DNA of 38,161 bases, taken from contig JAJRPG010000014.1 of the NCBI GenBank assembly GCA_024280855.1, forward strand, positions 1-38,161. Direction: 5' to 3'. Under the pieces are notes generated by a model that was not told the DNA's origin, made no database searches, and saw only the letters and a program-made list of their open reading frames with translations. Positions 1-7,225 of this stretch are shown here, piece by piece; the stretch's first letter is position 1, and every line of letters starts with the position of its first letter. This DNA is from Planctomycetota bacterium (lineage in GTDB: Bacteria > Planctomycetota > Phycisphaerae > UBA1845). A program made the position numbers and the translations under genes.

Positions 1-144
1 CGAATCAAGGTATTAGACAAACCTCTCGCGACGACGTGAGCGGATCAGAAAATGTGCAGGAAAATTCTGTCAGGAAAACACTTGAAAGAAAAACTCTTTC
101 AGGTATGGGCCACCCGACCATGTTTCAATGTGGCATCGCGTTTT

Positions 145-1278
145 TCATGGACACACCAACGGTCCTGGTAAAGTTAGAAGCTCGCCCGACGAGTCCGCCA
201 AAGCATTGCTGACATTGATCGTATATGTATCGCATCCTGACAGTGGAGGAATAAAATTGTAAATTGCCGAGTTACCGAAACCAGATTGCACGCCAGACGC
301 GGGAACCACGATGATTCCGCTTTCATTCACGAGGAAGCAGGATCGCTCGTCAATCGTCGAACCAGAGACTATCTCGCTAAAGGCAACAATCATGCTGATA
401 ACAAATCCCTGTTGATCGGTCGTCGGCTCACGGATTCTGACGACAATTGGTGGCGTACCATCCGTGGCGGGGAGTAGGTTACCCAATGCTGCCGTTACTA
501 TACTGGCATCCGTGGCGTCCACGCAGCCGTCCGAGTCTAGGTCGGCCATTGCGTCAAATCCGGGAGCGCCTTCGCATAAGTTCCGCGAGTTGTCTACGAG
601 GGTCTCATCCGCTGCGTCCACAACGCCATCGCGGTTAGCGTCGCCTTGCAGCACGCGAATCCTAAACACGCCTTGACCACCGTTGATGCTATTGCCCGAT
701 GGCAGTGCTGCGTTTTTGGGGGCAAGAATCTCGCCGTCTAGCGGATTACCGGCTACATCCTCGATGGTGTAGTCCACAACTACAGTCACTTGATCGTCAT
801 GCAACGGCGACGCAAACATGACCGACAGCATGAACGTAGTTGGATCGTAAGTCATAGTGAATCCGCTAACCGTACCGCCACTGAGTAGCCAAACATCCAC
901 GGCATCAGTTGGAACTGTAACCGGCTCACTGAAACCAATCTTCACTTCTGTTAGGCCGATGTCATCCACTACCCAGTCACCCGGCGTGGGTGAAAAACTA
1001 ATGATTTGCGGTGGCCCCTGACCAAAACCAAATCTAGCCTGAAAACCAGCGAAGTCGCGCAGGTCGATGTCTGTATCAGGATCGAAGTTTCCGGGATCAC
1101 AATTGGAACTGATGAAGCCGCCAGCGGGGCCGTTAATACAATTGACAAACGCTACCAGATCAATAAGGTTGACCTCGCCGTCAAAGTCGAAATCATCGGG
1201 AAGTTGTGCATAGGCCATTGAGCTAAAGAATACGCTCGCGACTATAGTTACTAAACTACTGGCTAATATATGTCTCAT
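145..1278 (-). CDS. Secreted dockerin-repeat / bacterial Ig-like protein
   Basis: 377 residues with a clear signal peptide (hydrophobic stretch ending in AYAQ near residue 25). Directly after it come Asp/Asn-rich calcium-loop-like repeats (DFDFDGEVNLIDLVAF, then FDPDTDIDLRDFAGF), of the dockerin-like type common in planctomycete exported proteins. Residues about 90-205 resemble a bacterial Ig-like (Big_5/SbsA-type) domain with a SFSPTPGD start. A second dockerin-like pair follows (GDANRDGVVDAADE and DLDSDGCVDATDAS), then a second Ig-like domain to the C-terminus. A GGGGA stretch lies just upstream of the ATG, and a candidate promoter lies at 1322-1351. The likely location is the cell surface or extracellular. 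The specific partner is unknown: no cohesin gene is visible here. The domain calls are family knowledge applied by eye. Confidence 0.75.
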   Translation of the reverse strand: MRHILASSLVTIVASVFFSSMAYAQLPDDFDFDGEVNLIDLVAFVNCINGPAGGFISSNCDPGNFDPDTDIDLRDFAGFQARFGFGQGPPQIISFSPTPGDWVVDDIGLTEVKIGFSEPVTVPTDAVDVWLLSGGTVSGFTMTYDPTTFMLSVMFASPLHDDQVTVVVDYTIEDVAGNPLDGEILAPKNAALPSGNSINGGQGVFRIRVLQGDANRDGVVDAADETLVDNSRNLCEGAPGFDAMADLDSDGCVDATDASIVTAALGNLLPATDGTPPIVVRIREPTTDQQGFVISMIVAFSEIVSGSTIDERSCFLVNESGIIVVPASGVQSGFGNSAIYNFIPPLSGCDTYTINVSNALADSSGELLTLPGPLVCP

Positions 1279-1321
1279 ATTTCCCCGCTATGGCATTATG
1301 CCCCTGCATTTGATATGGCCA

Positions 1322-1351
1322 ATGCTAGCACAATGGCCAGTATTAAGTCAA
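1322..1351 (-). promoter_or_regulatory. Candidate sigma70 promoter for the dockerin/Ig-like gene
   Basis: On the minus strand TTGACT (1346-1351) is followed after 18 nt by TAGCAT (1322-1327), which predicts a transcript start about 37 nt before the ATG at 1278. Two TGGCCA palindromes and a central TGCTAGCA lie within and beside it, which could be an operator. The -10 box matches the consensus only moderately. Confidence 0.4.
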
Positions 1352-1503
1352 TCAAAATTTAGGCTTATGGCTCAATTGTTTCCAGTCACATTGGACAAAC
1401 GCTTAGTCGAACACTGGTTTGGAGGACGTGGGAGGCGCGTAGGGTATCAGGATTGCCTGCCATCTTCGAAAACCAACATCTCCCAGCAGGTCATCGAATA
1501 TTC

Positions 1504-1543
1504 GTGCCCCACCCTTCGGGAGTACCCGAAGAATAGGGCACCC
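1504..1543 (+). repeat. Nested-hairpin intergenic repeat, copy 1
   Basis: The inner stem is CTTCGGG / CCCGAAG around the loop AGTA, and the outer arms GTGCCC and GGGCAC enclose it. The same unit recurs at 12110-12146, 36347-36384 (reverse) and 36496-36532. This copy lies just past the 3' end of the amidohydrolase gene. The rest of the 1279-1574 gap holds only the promoter listed separately, and no gene was seen in it. The unit is REP-like; no transposase is present nearby. Confidence 0.8.
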
Positions 1544-1574
1544 ACGCGATACTGGTTGCTTTTAAGATCGTAGA

Positions 1575-3338
1575 TTAAGGACGCATGATTGCCTTCAAAA
1601 AACCATCCTTTGAAGGATGCTTCTTTTTATCATTTTCATAAACTACTTTTCCTCCTACAACCGTATAGGCGACATAACTCTCCGATAGTTTTTTCGTGTG
1701 CCTACCAGTCGATAATATGTCACGACCAAGAATCACGAGGTCTGCTAACTTGCCCACTTCGATTGTACCAAGTTCTTTATCCCGCCCTACTACGATTTGC
1801 GGTGTCACCGTATAGGCTCGCAAAGCTTCTTCGACGGTTAGCGCGTGAGATGGTAGCCAAACTTTTCCTTCCAGCGTGCGGGAATTTACAGCTGAATCGA
1901 TGCCGAGAAAAGGATTCAGACTCACCACCGGCCAATCGCTCCCGAAGCAAAGCAAAGCGCCGGAGTCCAGCAACTGACGAAAAGCGTAGGAACCTGCAAG
2001 CCGTTCTTTGCCAATGGCTTTCTCAGCGTATCGACCATCATCTGCTTTATGCAACGGCTGCATTGAGGCCACCACGCCGAGTTTGGCGAAGCGAGCCACG
2101 TCGGATGGCAACAGATGTTGGGCATGTTCGATACGATGACGCACAGGCCCATCACCGCGACGACCGGCCACTCGTTCATATTCGTCAAGCAGCATGTGAT
2201 TGCTCTGGTCGCCAATCGCATGAACGGCTAATTGCAAACCCTTTTCGTACACGGCTTCTACCGTCTGAGTTAGACGTTTCTTATCCGCTGCGAAGGCGGT
2301 CAATTGGCCATGCGGGTAATGCGAATCGTGCGTCGCGTCCGCGAAGGGTTCGTGCATGTAAGCTGTTCGGCTGCCGAGTGATCCATCCATATATTTTTTG
2401 AAACCAGCGACACGATAAAACGGATGATTGGCATCGCTCGAAACTGCGAAGTCTAAATGCTTAAATACATCGTCTGATTGAATATAACTTGTGATGCGTA
2501 GTGACAACTTGCCGTCATGATAAGCTCGCTTGAAAGCTTCGTCATCGCCCACACTGCTCATGTCATGAACCGATGTAATGCCATGCTTGTTGGCATGTTT
2601 CACGGCTCGAAGCAGCGCTTGATATTTGTCCTCGGCTGATGTCGCAGGAATAAATTGGCGCACCAGGCCCATAGCTGACTCTTTGAGAATGCCCGTTGGC
2701 TGATGCGTCTTGGGGTCGCGCACAATCTCTCCCCCTGTGGGGTCAGGCGGGCCGTTTTCGTCGATGCCCGCGAGACGAAGCGCAGCGGAATTTACTAACG
2801 CGGAATGACCGTCCATGCGACTCAACAAAACGGGTATGTCTTCGGTTACAGGGTCGAGCCAATATCGCGTGGGAGACTCCGGCGACGACCAACTATCGAC
2901 CGACCAGCGTCCGCCCAAAATCCATGAACCGGGGTTGGTCGTTTTCGCCTTCGCCTCGACGGCTGCGATAAACTCTTGGCGATTATTAACTGAACGCAGT
3001 TTCAAGCGAGCAAGATGTAACCCGCCTCCGATGACGTGCGTGTGACTATCGGTGATGCCAGGAATGAGCCTGCGCCGTCGAGCATCAATGACTTTGGTGT
3101 TAGGCCCAATCCATTTGCGGATGGCAGGTTCGTCGCCAAGGGCAGCGATTTTGTCTCCAACCATAGCCAGGGAATTAGCGTAAGGCCCCTCCACGCCCCG
3201 CCATATTTTCGCATCCATTATCACAAGGTCCGCGACACCTATCTGGTCAGTGGCGGGTTGCGCAATAATGAGGGCAGGGAATACTAGCCATGCGATGATG
3301 AGCGTTATGTGATTCGTGAAGCGATAATCCATTCTCAT
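1575..3338 (-). CDS. Secreted amidohydrolase family 3 (YtcJ-like) protein
   Basis: 587 residues with an N-terminal signal peptide (hydrophobic stretch ending IIAQP). The metal-dependent hydrolase core is recognisable: TDSHTHVIGGG gives the HxH metal ligands near residue 100, HAIGDQSN and HRIEHAQHL give later metal/active-site histidines, and FGSDWPV gives the terminal Asp. The C-terminal ADLVILGRD strand belongs to the composite beta-sandwich typical of the family. Family members hydrolyse amide or related C-N bonds, but the substrates are generally unknown. A good Shine-Dalgarno (AGAGGAGT) precedes the ATG at 3338. It is a stand-alone gene. The export signal suggests a periplasmic or surface location. 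Confidence 0.85.
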   Translation of the reverse strand: MRMDYRFTNHITLIIAWLVFPALIIAQPATDQIGVADLVIMDAKIWRGVEGPYANSLAMVGDKIAALGDEPAIRKWIGPNTKVIDARRRRLIPGITDSHTHVIGGGLHLARLKLRSVNNRQEFIAAVEAKAKTTNPGSWILGGRWSVDSWSSPESPTRYWLDPVTEDIPVLLSRMDGHSALVNSAALRLAGIDENGPPDPTGGEIVRDPKTHQPTGILKESAMGLVRQFIPATSAEDKYQALLRAVKHANKHGITSVHDMSSVGDDEAFKRAYHDGKLSLRITSYIQSDDVFKHLDFAVSSDANHPFYRVAGFKKYMDGSLGSRTAYMHEPFADATHDSHYPHGQLTAFAADKKRLTQTVEAVYEKGLQLAVHAIGDQSNHMLLDEYERVAGRRGDGPVRHRIEHAQHLLPSDVARFAKLGVVASMQPLHKADDGRYAEKAIGKERLAGSYAFRQLLDSGALLCFGSDWPVVSLNPFLGIDSAVNSRTLEGKVWLPSHALTVEEALRAYTVTPQIVVGRDKELGTIEVGKLADLVILGRDILSTGRHTKKLSESYVAYTVVGGKVVYENDKKKHPSKDGFLKAIMRP

Positions 3339-3451
3339 TACGGGGACTCCTCTAGTTTAATCCGAGCCAGTGCGAATCCGGTAGTCACAACTAAGCTAGT
3401 GGACCATGTCGCATGTAAGCTTATACTGGAGCAGTTTGAATAAGGAAAATG

Positions 3452-3544
3452 CGTCGTTCCCGTCCCGATGTACTTCGGGAGGGGAATCCAGAGCGACCCC
3501 ATGAACTACTCAAAACTGGATTCCCGCCTGCGCGGGAATGACGG
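3452..3544. repeat. Composite palindromic repeat (two opposed hairpins)
   Basis: Two hairpin units face each other. The left one (3452-3491) runs from CGTCGTTCCC through an inner TCCCGA/TTCGGGA stem to GGGAATCCAG. The right one (3516-3544) runs from CTGGATTCCC through a short GC-rich turn to GGGAATGACG. The outer ends are therefore near-identical inverted copies about 90 nt apart. Read on the minus strand the right unit encodes HSRAGGNP, a peptide that commonly appears in spurious ORFs over REP-like elements in many bacteria. No transposase is present. The remainder of the 3339-3608 gap shows no gene. Confidence 0.75.
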
Positions 3545-3608
3545 AGCGCGAGATAGTGGGCATGACGGAATGCGAAATGATACCTATTGAGCAAGGAGGC
3601 TCTTATAG

Positions 3609-3782
3609 ATGAATACAAGAACACCCGACCATCCTGAGTTGTACGAGGCTAACGAATCGGTAACTTGTCCTCAATGTCAGCGGCATGAATTAGAATCGAG
3701 GCATTGTAAATTGATCTGTCAAGCGTGTGGCTATGTAGAAAGCTGCGAAGATAATTTTCCTGCTTCGCCGGAAAAACATTAA
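3609..3782 (+). CDS. 57-residue zinc-ribbon microprotein
   Basis: A short ORF starting at ATG 3609 with a strong Shine-Dalgarno (AAGGAGG, 3593-3599, about 9 nt upstream). It encodes an acidic 57-residue protein with CPQC at residues 20-23 and CQAC at 37-40, plus extra cysteines at 33 and 46. The motifs VTCPQCQ and LICQACGYVE are typical of a rubredoxin-like or TFIIB-like zinc ribbon. It ends 29 nt before pyrC on the same strand, so the two may be co-transcribed. Function is unknown. The strong ribosome binding site and the paired CxxC motifs argue that it is real. Confidence 0.65.
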   Translation: MNTRTPDHPELYEANESVTCPQCQRHELESRHCKLICQACGYVESCEDNFPASPEKH

Positions 3783-3811
3783 ATTAATCGTAGAAAAGAG
3801 GACTAGCCCAA

Positions 3812-5098
3812 ATGCAAATCTCCCAAGAGTCAGCCATCATGTTTCAAGGCGGTCGCATCATCGACCCATACTGCGATCGAGACGAAGTGGCTGACGTTAT
3901 TGTGGTTGACGGAAAATTTGCCGCCCAGGCTCCGGCGAATATAAAAGTTGTAGACGCGACTGGCTGGATTATCGCGCCTGGTTTTTTAGACATGCACGTT
4001 CATTTGCGCGAACCGGGCCATACGCATAAGGAAACGATTGAGACTGGTACAAGAGCCGCAGCGGCGGGCGGATTCACGGCTGTCGCGTGCATGCCTAATA
4101 CTGATCCATGCATGGACACGCCCAATCTCATTGTCCAGGTCATTGATCGAGCACGCGCCGCAAACCATGCTCAAGTTTATCCCATCGCAGCGATCACTGA
4201 AAAACGTGCGGGGCGAAAGCTGGTAGATTTTCGCGCGCTTAAAGATGCCGGCGCCATAGCCTTTAGTGATGACGGGGTAGGGCTGGAAGATGACAGCGTG
4301 ATGCGCAGTGCGTTCGAACGAGCCAGGCAAGTCGATGCACCGATCATTCAACACTGCGAGTACAAACACATTTCCGACGGCGGCATCATGCACCTTGGTG
4401 AAGTATCGAAAAAATTGGAATTTCCCGGATTGGACCCGCTGTCTGAAGAAGCCATGATCGAAAGGGATATCGATTTGTGTCGTCAGATCGGCGGCCATTA
4501 TCATGTAGCCCACATTTCCACCGCGAAAGCGATCGACATGGTCAGAAAAGCCAAAGCTGAGGGCGTGTGGGTCACGGCTGAGGTTTGCACGCACCACCTC
4601 GTCCTAACAGACGAGGCCTGTTTGAGCGCATTGCCTAATACGAAAATGCACCCCCCGCTTCGACCCAAACGAGATGTATTAGCCTGTTGCGAGGGCCTGC
4701 TGGATGGCACCATTGATTGCATTGTAACCGATCACGCACCGCATACGGAAGAAGAAAAAAGCGTGGGCTTTCTCAAAGCCCCCCCTGGCATTGTCGGCCT
4801 CGAAACAGCCATTTCGCTGGCTGCCTGGGCCATGATTAAATCCGGGATGGCTGAGTGGAAGCATGTGATAAAATGGTTTACGGCTTCACCAAACGCCGTC
4901 CTGAATATCGCAGACCGATCGATTGAGGTTGGCAAGACAGCCGATTTGACGCTGATCGACCCCAACGCTGCCTGGAAAGTTGATAAAGAGGCATTTCAAT
5001 CTATGGGCCGAAATACGCCTTTTCATGGCTGGGAGTTAGTCGGCAGACCCATCGGGACTGTGCGTGGCATTCAATTGACACTTTCATCCGCAGGCTAG
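3812..5098 (+). CDS. pyrC: Dihydroorotase (class I, PyrC)
   Basis: 428 residues, usual length for class I dihydroorotase, which cyclises N-carbamoyl-aspartate to dihydroorotate in cytosolic pyrimidine synthesis. Visible motifs: DMHVHLREPGH (HxH zinc ligands and substrate-binding Arg) near residue 57, MPNTDP, QHCEY and HVAHIST with metal-binding His residues, and TDHAPHTEEEK with the catalytic Asp. The C-terminal ADLTLIDP strand is typical. A GAAAAGAGGA ribosome site precedes the ATG; an in-frame ATG ten codons in (MFQGGRIIDP) is an alternative. The usual neighbour pyrB is absent. The lone context leaves a small chance of a related hydantoinase-type enzyme, but the motifs fit dihydroorotase best. 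Confidence 0.9.
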   Translation: MQISQESAIMFQGGRIIDPYCDRDEVADVIVVDGKFAAQAPANIKVVDATGWIIAPGFLDMHVHLREPGHTHKETIETGTRAAAAGGFTAVACMPNTDPCMDTPNLIVQVIDRARAANHAQVYPIAAITEKRAGRKLVDFRALKDAGAIAFSDDGVGLEDDSVMRSAFERARQVDAPIIQHCEYKHISDGGIMHLGEVSKKLEFPGLDPLSEEAMIERDIDLCRQIGGHYHVAHISTAKAIDMVRKAKAEGVWVTAEVCTHHLVLTDEACLSALPNTKMHPPLRPKRDVLACCEGLLDGTIDCIVTDHAPHTEEEKSVGFLKAPPGIVGLETAISLAAWAMIKSGMAEWKHVIKWFTASPNAVLNIADRSIEVGKTADLTLIDPNAAWKVDKEAFQSMGRNTPFHGWELVGRPIGTVRGIQLTLSSAG

Positions 5099-5189
5099 AC
5101 TCATGCTCGTTAAGCTATCTTTGCTGCGCAGATAATTAACTACACAACGTAACCTTTTTGTACTACACAACTTATCACATTCTTTTTTA

Positions 5190-5217
5190 TTGACGATGTG
5201 GCCTGTGGTAGTATACT
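5190..5217 (+). promoter_or_regulatory. Sigma70-like promoter for the PilZ gene
   Basis: TTGACG (5190-5195), a 16-nt spacer, then TATACT (5212-5217). The predicted start is near 5224, about 38 nt before the ATG at 5262. Confidence 0.6.
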
Positions 5218-5261
5218 AAGTTGTTCGCACAGCGTTTTGCTTCTATATTATTTTGCACATA

Positions 5262-5714
5262 ATGTGGCGGCTGGCTGTGTGGTTTGATTATTGGAAACAT
5301 CATCGAGGGCTGCCGAACGTGACTGCGTCTCTTAACACTGCTCAACCGCTGGAGCTGGACCAAGCCCAGTCTTCGCCGGTTGCACCCGCGACGGTGCCAA
5401 ATAGGCGCAATGCAATACGATCAGCTAGGTTAGTAGACGCACAACTCACAAGCATGGGGTCTACGACTTCTATTGGCTGCCGCATGGTCGATATTTCCGA
5501 AAACGGTGCTTACGTCTCAGCCTTCACCTCTGCGAATCTGCATGTTGGCCAGCGATTTCAGATTGAACTGTCCAAGGAATCAGACGCACCAGACTTAGCC
5601 TCGGCGCTCTGCCAGGGATGCTACGCCACTGTCGTCCGCACTGAACGCCGGTCATCCGAAGAAGGATTAGCCATTGGCGCAGGCTTGCGTTTTGATCGCC
5701 CTATTTTTCTATAA
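5262..5714 (+). CDS. PilZ-domain protein (putative c-di-GMP binder)
   Basis: 150 residues from ATG 5262; a TTG three codons earlier (5253) is also possible, and neither has a clear ribosome site. The C-terminal half has the PilZ signature: a basic RRNAIR segment (RxxxR), then VDISENGAYV (D/NxSxxG) and a closing GLRFDRP strand. PilZ domains bind the second messenger cyclic di-GMP. The N-terminal 45 residues (Trp/Tyr-rich, then Pro/Ala-rich) look like a linker and resemble nothing I recognise. It stands alone between pyrC and the LysM gene with its own promoter. A role in motility, adhesion or envelope control is inference from the domain. Confidence 0.7.
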   Translation: MWRLAVWFDYWKHHRGLPNVTASLNTAQPLELDQAQSSPVAPATVPNRRNAIRSARLVDAQLTSMGSTTSIGCRMVDISENGAYVSAFTSANLHVGQRFQIELSKESDAPDLASALCQGCYATVVRTERRSSEEGLAIGAGLRFDRPIFL

Positions 5715-5775
5715 CAATCTCCCCCTCCTCTCTTTTTTAATCACACCTTCTGACAATCTGCTTTGATATTTTGCA

Positions 5776-5803
5776 TTGCAACGTGCGCAAGCTTAGCTAT
5801 ACT
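5776..5803 (+). promoter_or_regulatory. Sigma70-like promoter for the LysM lipoprotein gene
   Basis: TTGCAA (5776-5781), 16-nt spacer, TATACT (5798-5803). The same box pair with the same spacing occurs upstream of the ACT-domain gene on the minus strand at 37433-37460. Confidence 0.55.
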
Positions 5804-5853
5804 ACCATGCAGATAGGATTGCACGTTCCCAATTTGACAGGAGGTCTAGAAAA

Positions 5854-6297
5854 ATGCGCAGGATCGCAACAGCAGTAAACATCGTAGCGGCTATTGGTTT
5901 AATTGGTCTTAGTGGCTGTAGCATGTTTGATAAGAAACCGGCTAAGAATCAGGCCGCTTCGACTTATCAAGACCCTTACACCGCCGCGGCGATGAACACA
6001 TCGTACAACGAACGTCCGGTAGATAATATGCTGTCTAGTCAAACGACTATGCAAACCATGCCGCAAACCATTGACTACGGCAACACAGATTACCAAGCCG
6101 CTGAGACCTATCCGGTTGAAAGCGCCACGAACTATGGCTCACGGATTCATACTATCGCAAAAGGTGATACGCTATATTCATTAGCCCGCCGGTATTACAA
6201 CGACCAGGCTCGATGGAAAGAAATTTATAGCGCCAACCGAGATAATATCTCTAACCCAAATATGGTCCGCGTTGGTCAGCAAGTCGTTATTCCATAG
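5854..6297 (+). CDS. LysM-domain lipoprotein
   Basis: 147 residues. The N-terminus is a lipoprotein signal: a hydrophobic run followed by the lipobox LSGC, with acylated Cys near residue 22. Residues about 30-95 are a Gln/Thr/Tyr-rich, probably disordered linker. Residues about 98-147 form a LysM domain (HTIAKGDTLYSLARRYY ... NPNMVRVGQQVVIP), which binds N-acetylglucosamine in peptidoglycan or related glycans. A strong Shine-Dalgarno (AGGAGGT) precedes the ATG. It probably links a membrane to the cell wall. The nearby PilZ gene is on the same strand but has a separate promoter. Confidence 0.85.
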   Translation: MRRIATAVNIVAAIGLIGLSGCSMFDKKPAKNQAASTYQDPYTAAAMNTSYNERPVDNMLSSQTTMQTMPQTIDYGNTDYQAAETYPVESATNYGSRIHTIAKGDTLYSLARRYYNDQARWKEIYSANRDNISNPNMVRVGQQVVIP

Positions 6298-6357
6298 GGA
6301 TTCGATATTTTCGTGATGGACGTGGCGTGCTTGCGAACTACGCTAAATAGATACTGA

Positions 6358-7182
6358 TCACGAACATAACCAATCGTTGTATAGCTCTGGTCTGCGATCG
6401 CGCCAGAATAATCGACGGGCGGTTGAAGTAGCGCAAGCGTTAAGGCCGCAATCGGTTAATAATAGATGCGGCGATCCTTGCGGCGCTCGGGCGACGACTA
6501 TTCCTTCTGGATCAACAACGAACGACTCGCCTGCAAAAGTTAATTTAGATTCAGCGCCCACGCGATTGCACAGGGCTATGTAATATCCGTTTTGAAAAGC
6601 TGCGGTGCGCACCTCGGCTTCGTATAGTCCTTCGGGCCACTCCCCTACCGCGCCAGCTTGGGGAATGATAACCAGCTCTGCCCCAGCTACGCCTAACGCG
6701 CGCATGTATTCCGGGTAATGGCGATCGTAACAAATAGCTACGCCGACTTTTCCCACGCTTGTATTATAAACAGGAGCGCCTCGATCGCCGGGATGATAAT
6801 ACTCAGTCTCATGAAAGCAGGGAAAATCGGTGATATGCACCATGCGTGTCACGCCAAGTAGCATGCCATCCGCATCAATCACGGGCGAGCTATCGAAGTA
6901 GCGGCCCTTCTCGTCCACTTCATAAAAATTACACACGACTACCAGGCCCAGCGATTTCGCTTTATCGGCTAACAACTGTGTCGTCGGGCCGGGAATCGTT
7001 TCTGCCAAACTCTTGGCACTGTCATCTCCTTTTTCCTGGGGGAAAAATAGTGACATAGCCAATTCCGGAAAGGCGATTAAATCAGCTCCACCCGCCTTCG
7101 CCTGCTCCATCAGCGTCAAGGCAGCGTTGCGGTTTTCTTCTAGATGTGGACTTGGCTGAATTTGTGCTAGTGCGATACGCAT
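6358..7182 (-). CDS. Carbon-nitrogen hydrolase (nitrilase superfamily), catalytic Lys not evident
   Basis: 274 residues from ATG 7182, chosen because GAAAGGA lies 9 nt upstream and MRIALAQIQPSPH is a typical family start; a TTG at 7200 would add six residues. Nitrilase-superfamily motifs: LIAFPELAMS (catalytic Glu), VGVAICYDRHYPE (nucleophilic Cys) and YEAEVRTAAFQNG (second Glu). Where N-carbamoylputrescine amidases read RKMHIP, with the catalytic Lys, this protein reads TRMVHIT, placing Met at the Lys position. The surrounding GFHETEYY-type stretch is kept (CFHETEYYHPGD). The reaction is therefore uncertain: an atypical amidase is most likely, possibly inactive on usual substrates. It ends 60 nt from the LysM gene and is read toward it. 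Confidence 0.8.
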   Translation of the reverse strand: MRIALAQIQPSPHLEENRNAALTLMEQAKAGGADLIAFPELAMSLFFPQEKGDDSAKSLAETIPGPTTQLLADKAKSLGLVVVCNFYEVDEKGRYFDSSPVIDADGMLLGVTRMVHITDFPCFHETEYYHPGDRGAPVYNTSVGKVGVAICYDRHYPEYMRALGVAGAELVIIPQAGAVGEWPEGLYEAEVRTAAFQNGYYIALCNRVGAESKLTFAGESFVVDPEGIVVARAPQGSPHLLLTDCGLNACATSTARRLFWRDRRPELYNDWLCS

Positions 7183-7225
7183 GAACGACATTCCTTTCAA
7201 TCAAAGGCGCGGGGCATCACCCTAG

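Noticed and set aside
1298-1573. Plus-strand ORF across repeat copy 1
   Set aside because: Its C-terminal part is repeat-derived, and it has no ribosome site or domain.
1589-2401. 270-codon plus-strand ORF
   Set aside because: It is antisense to the well supported amidohydrolase; no motif was seen.
3421-3624. Minus-strand ORF containing HSRAGGNP
   Set aside because: The peptide is the usual translation of a REP-like hairpin; the ORF spans the composite repeat and overlaps the microprotein start.
3986-4597. 203-codon minus-strand ORF
   Set aside because: It is antisense inside pyrC and has no recognisable domain.
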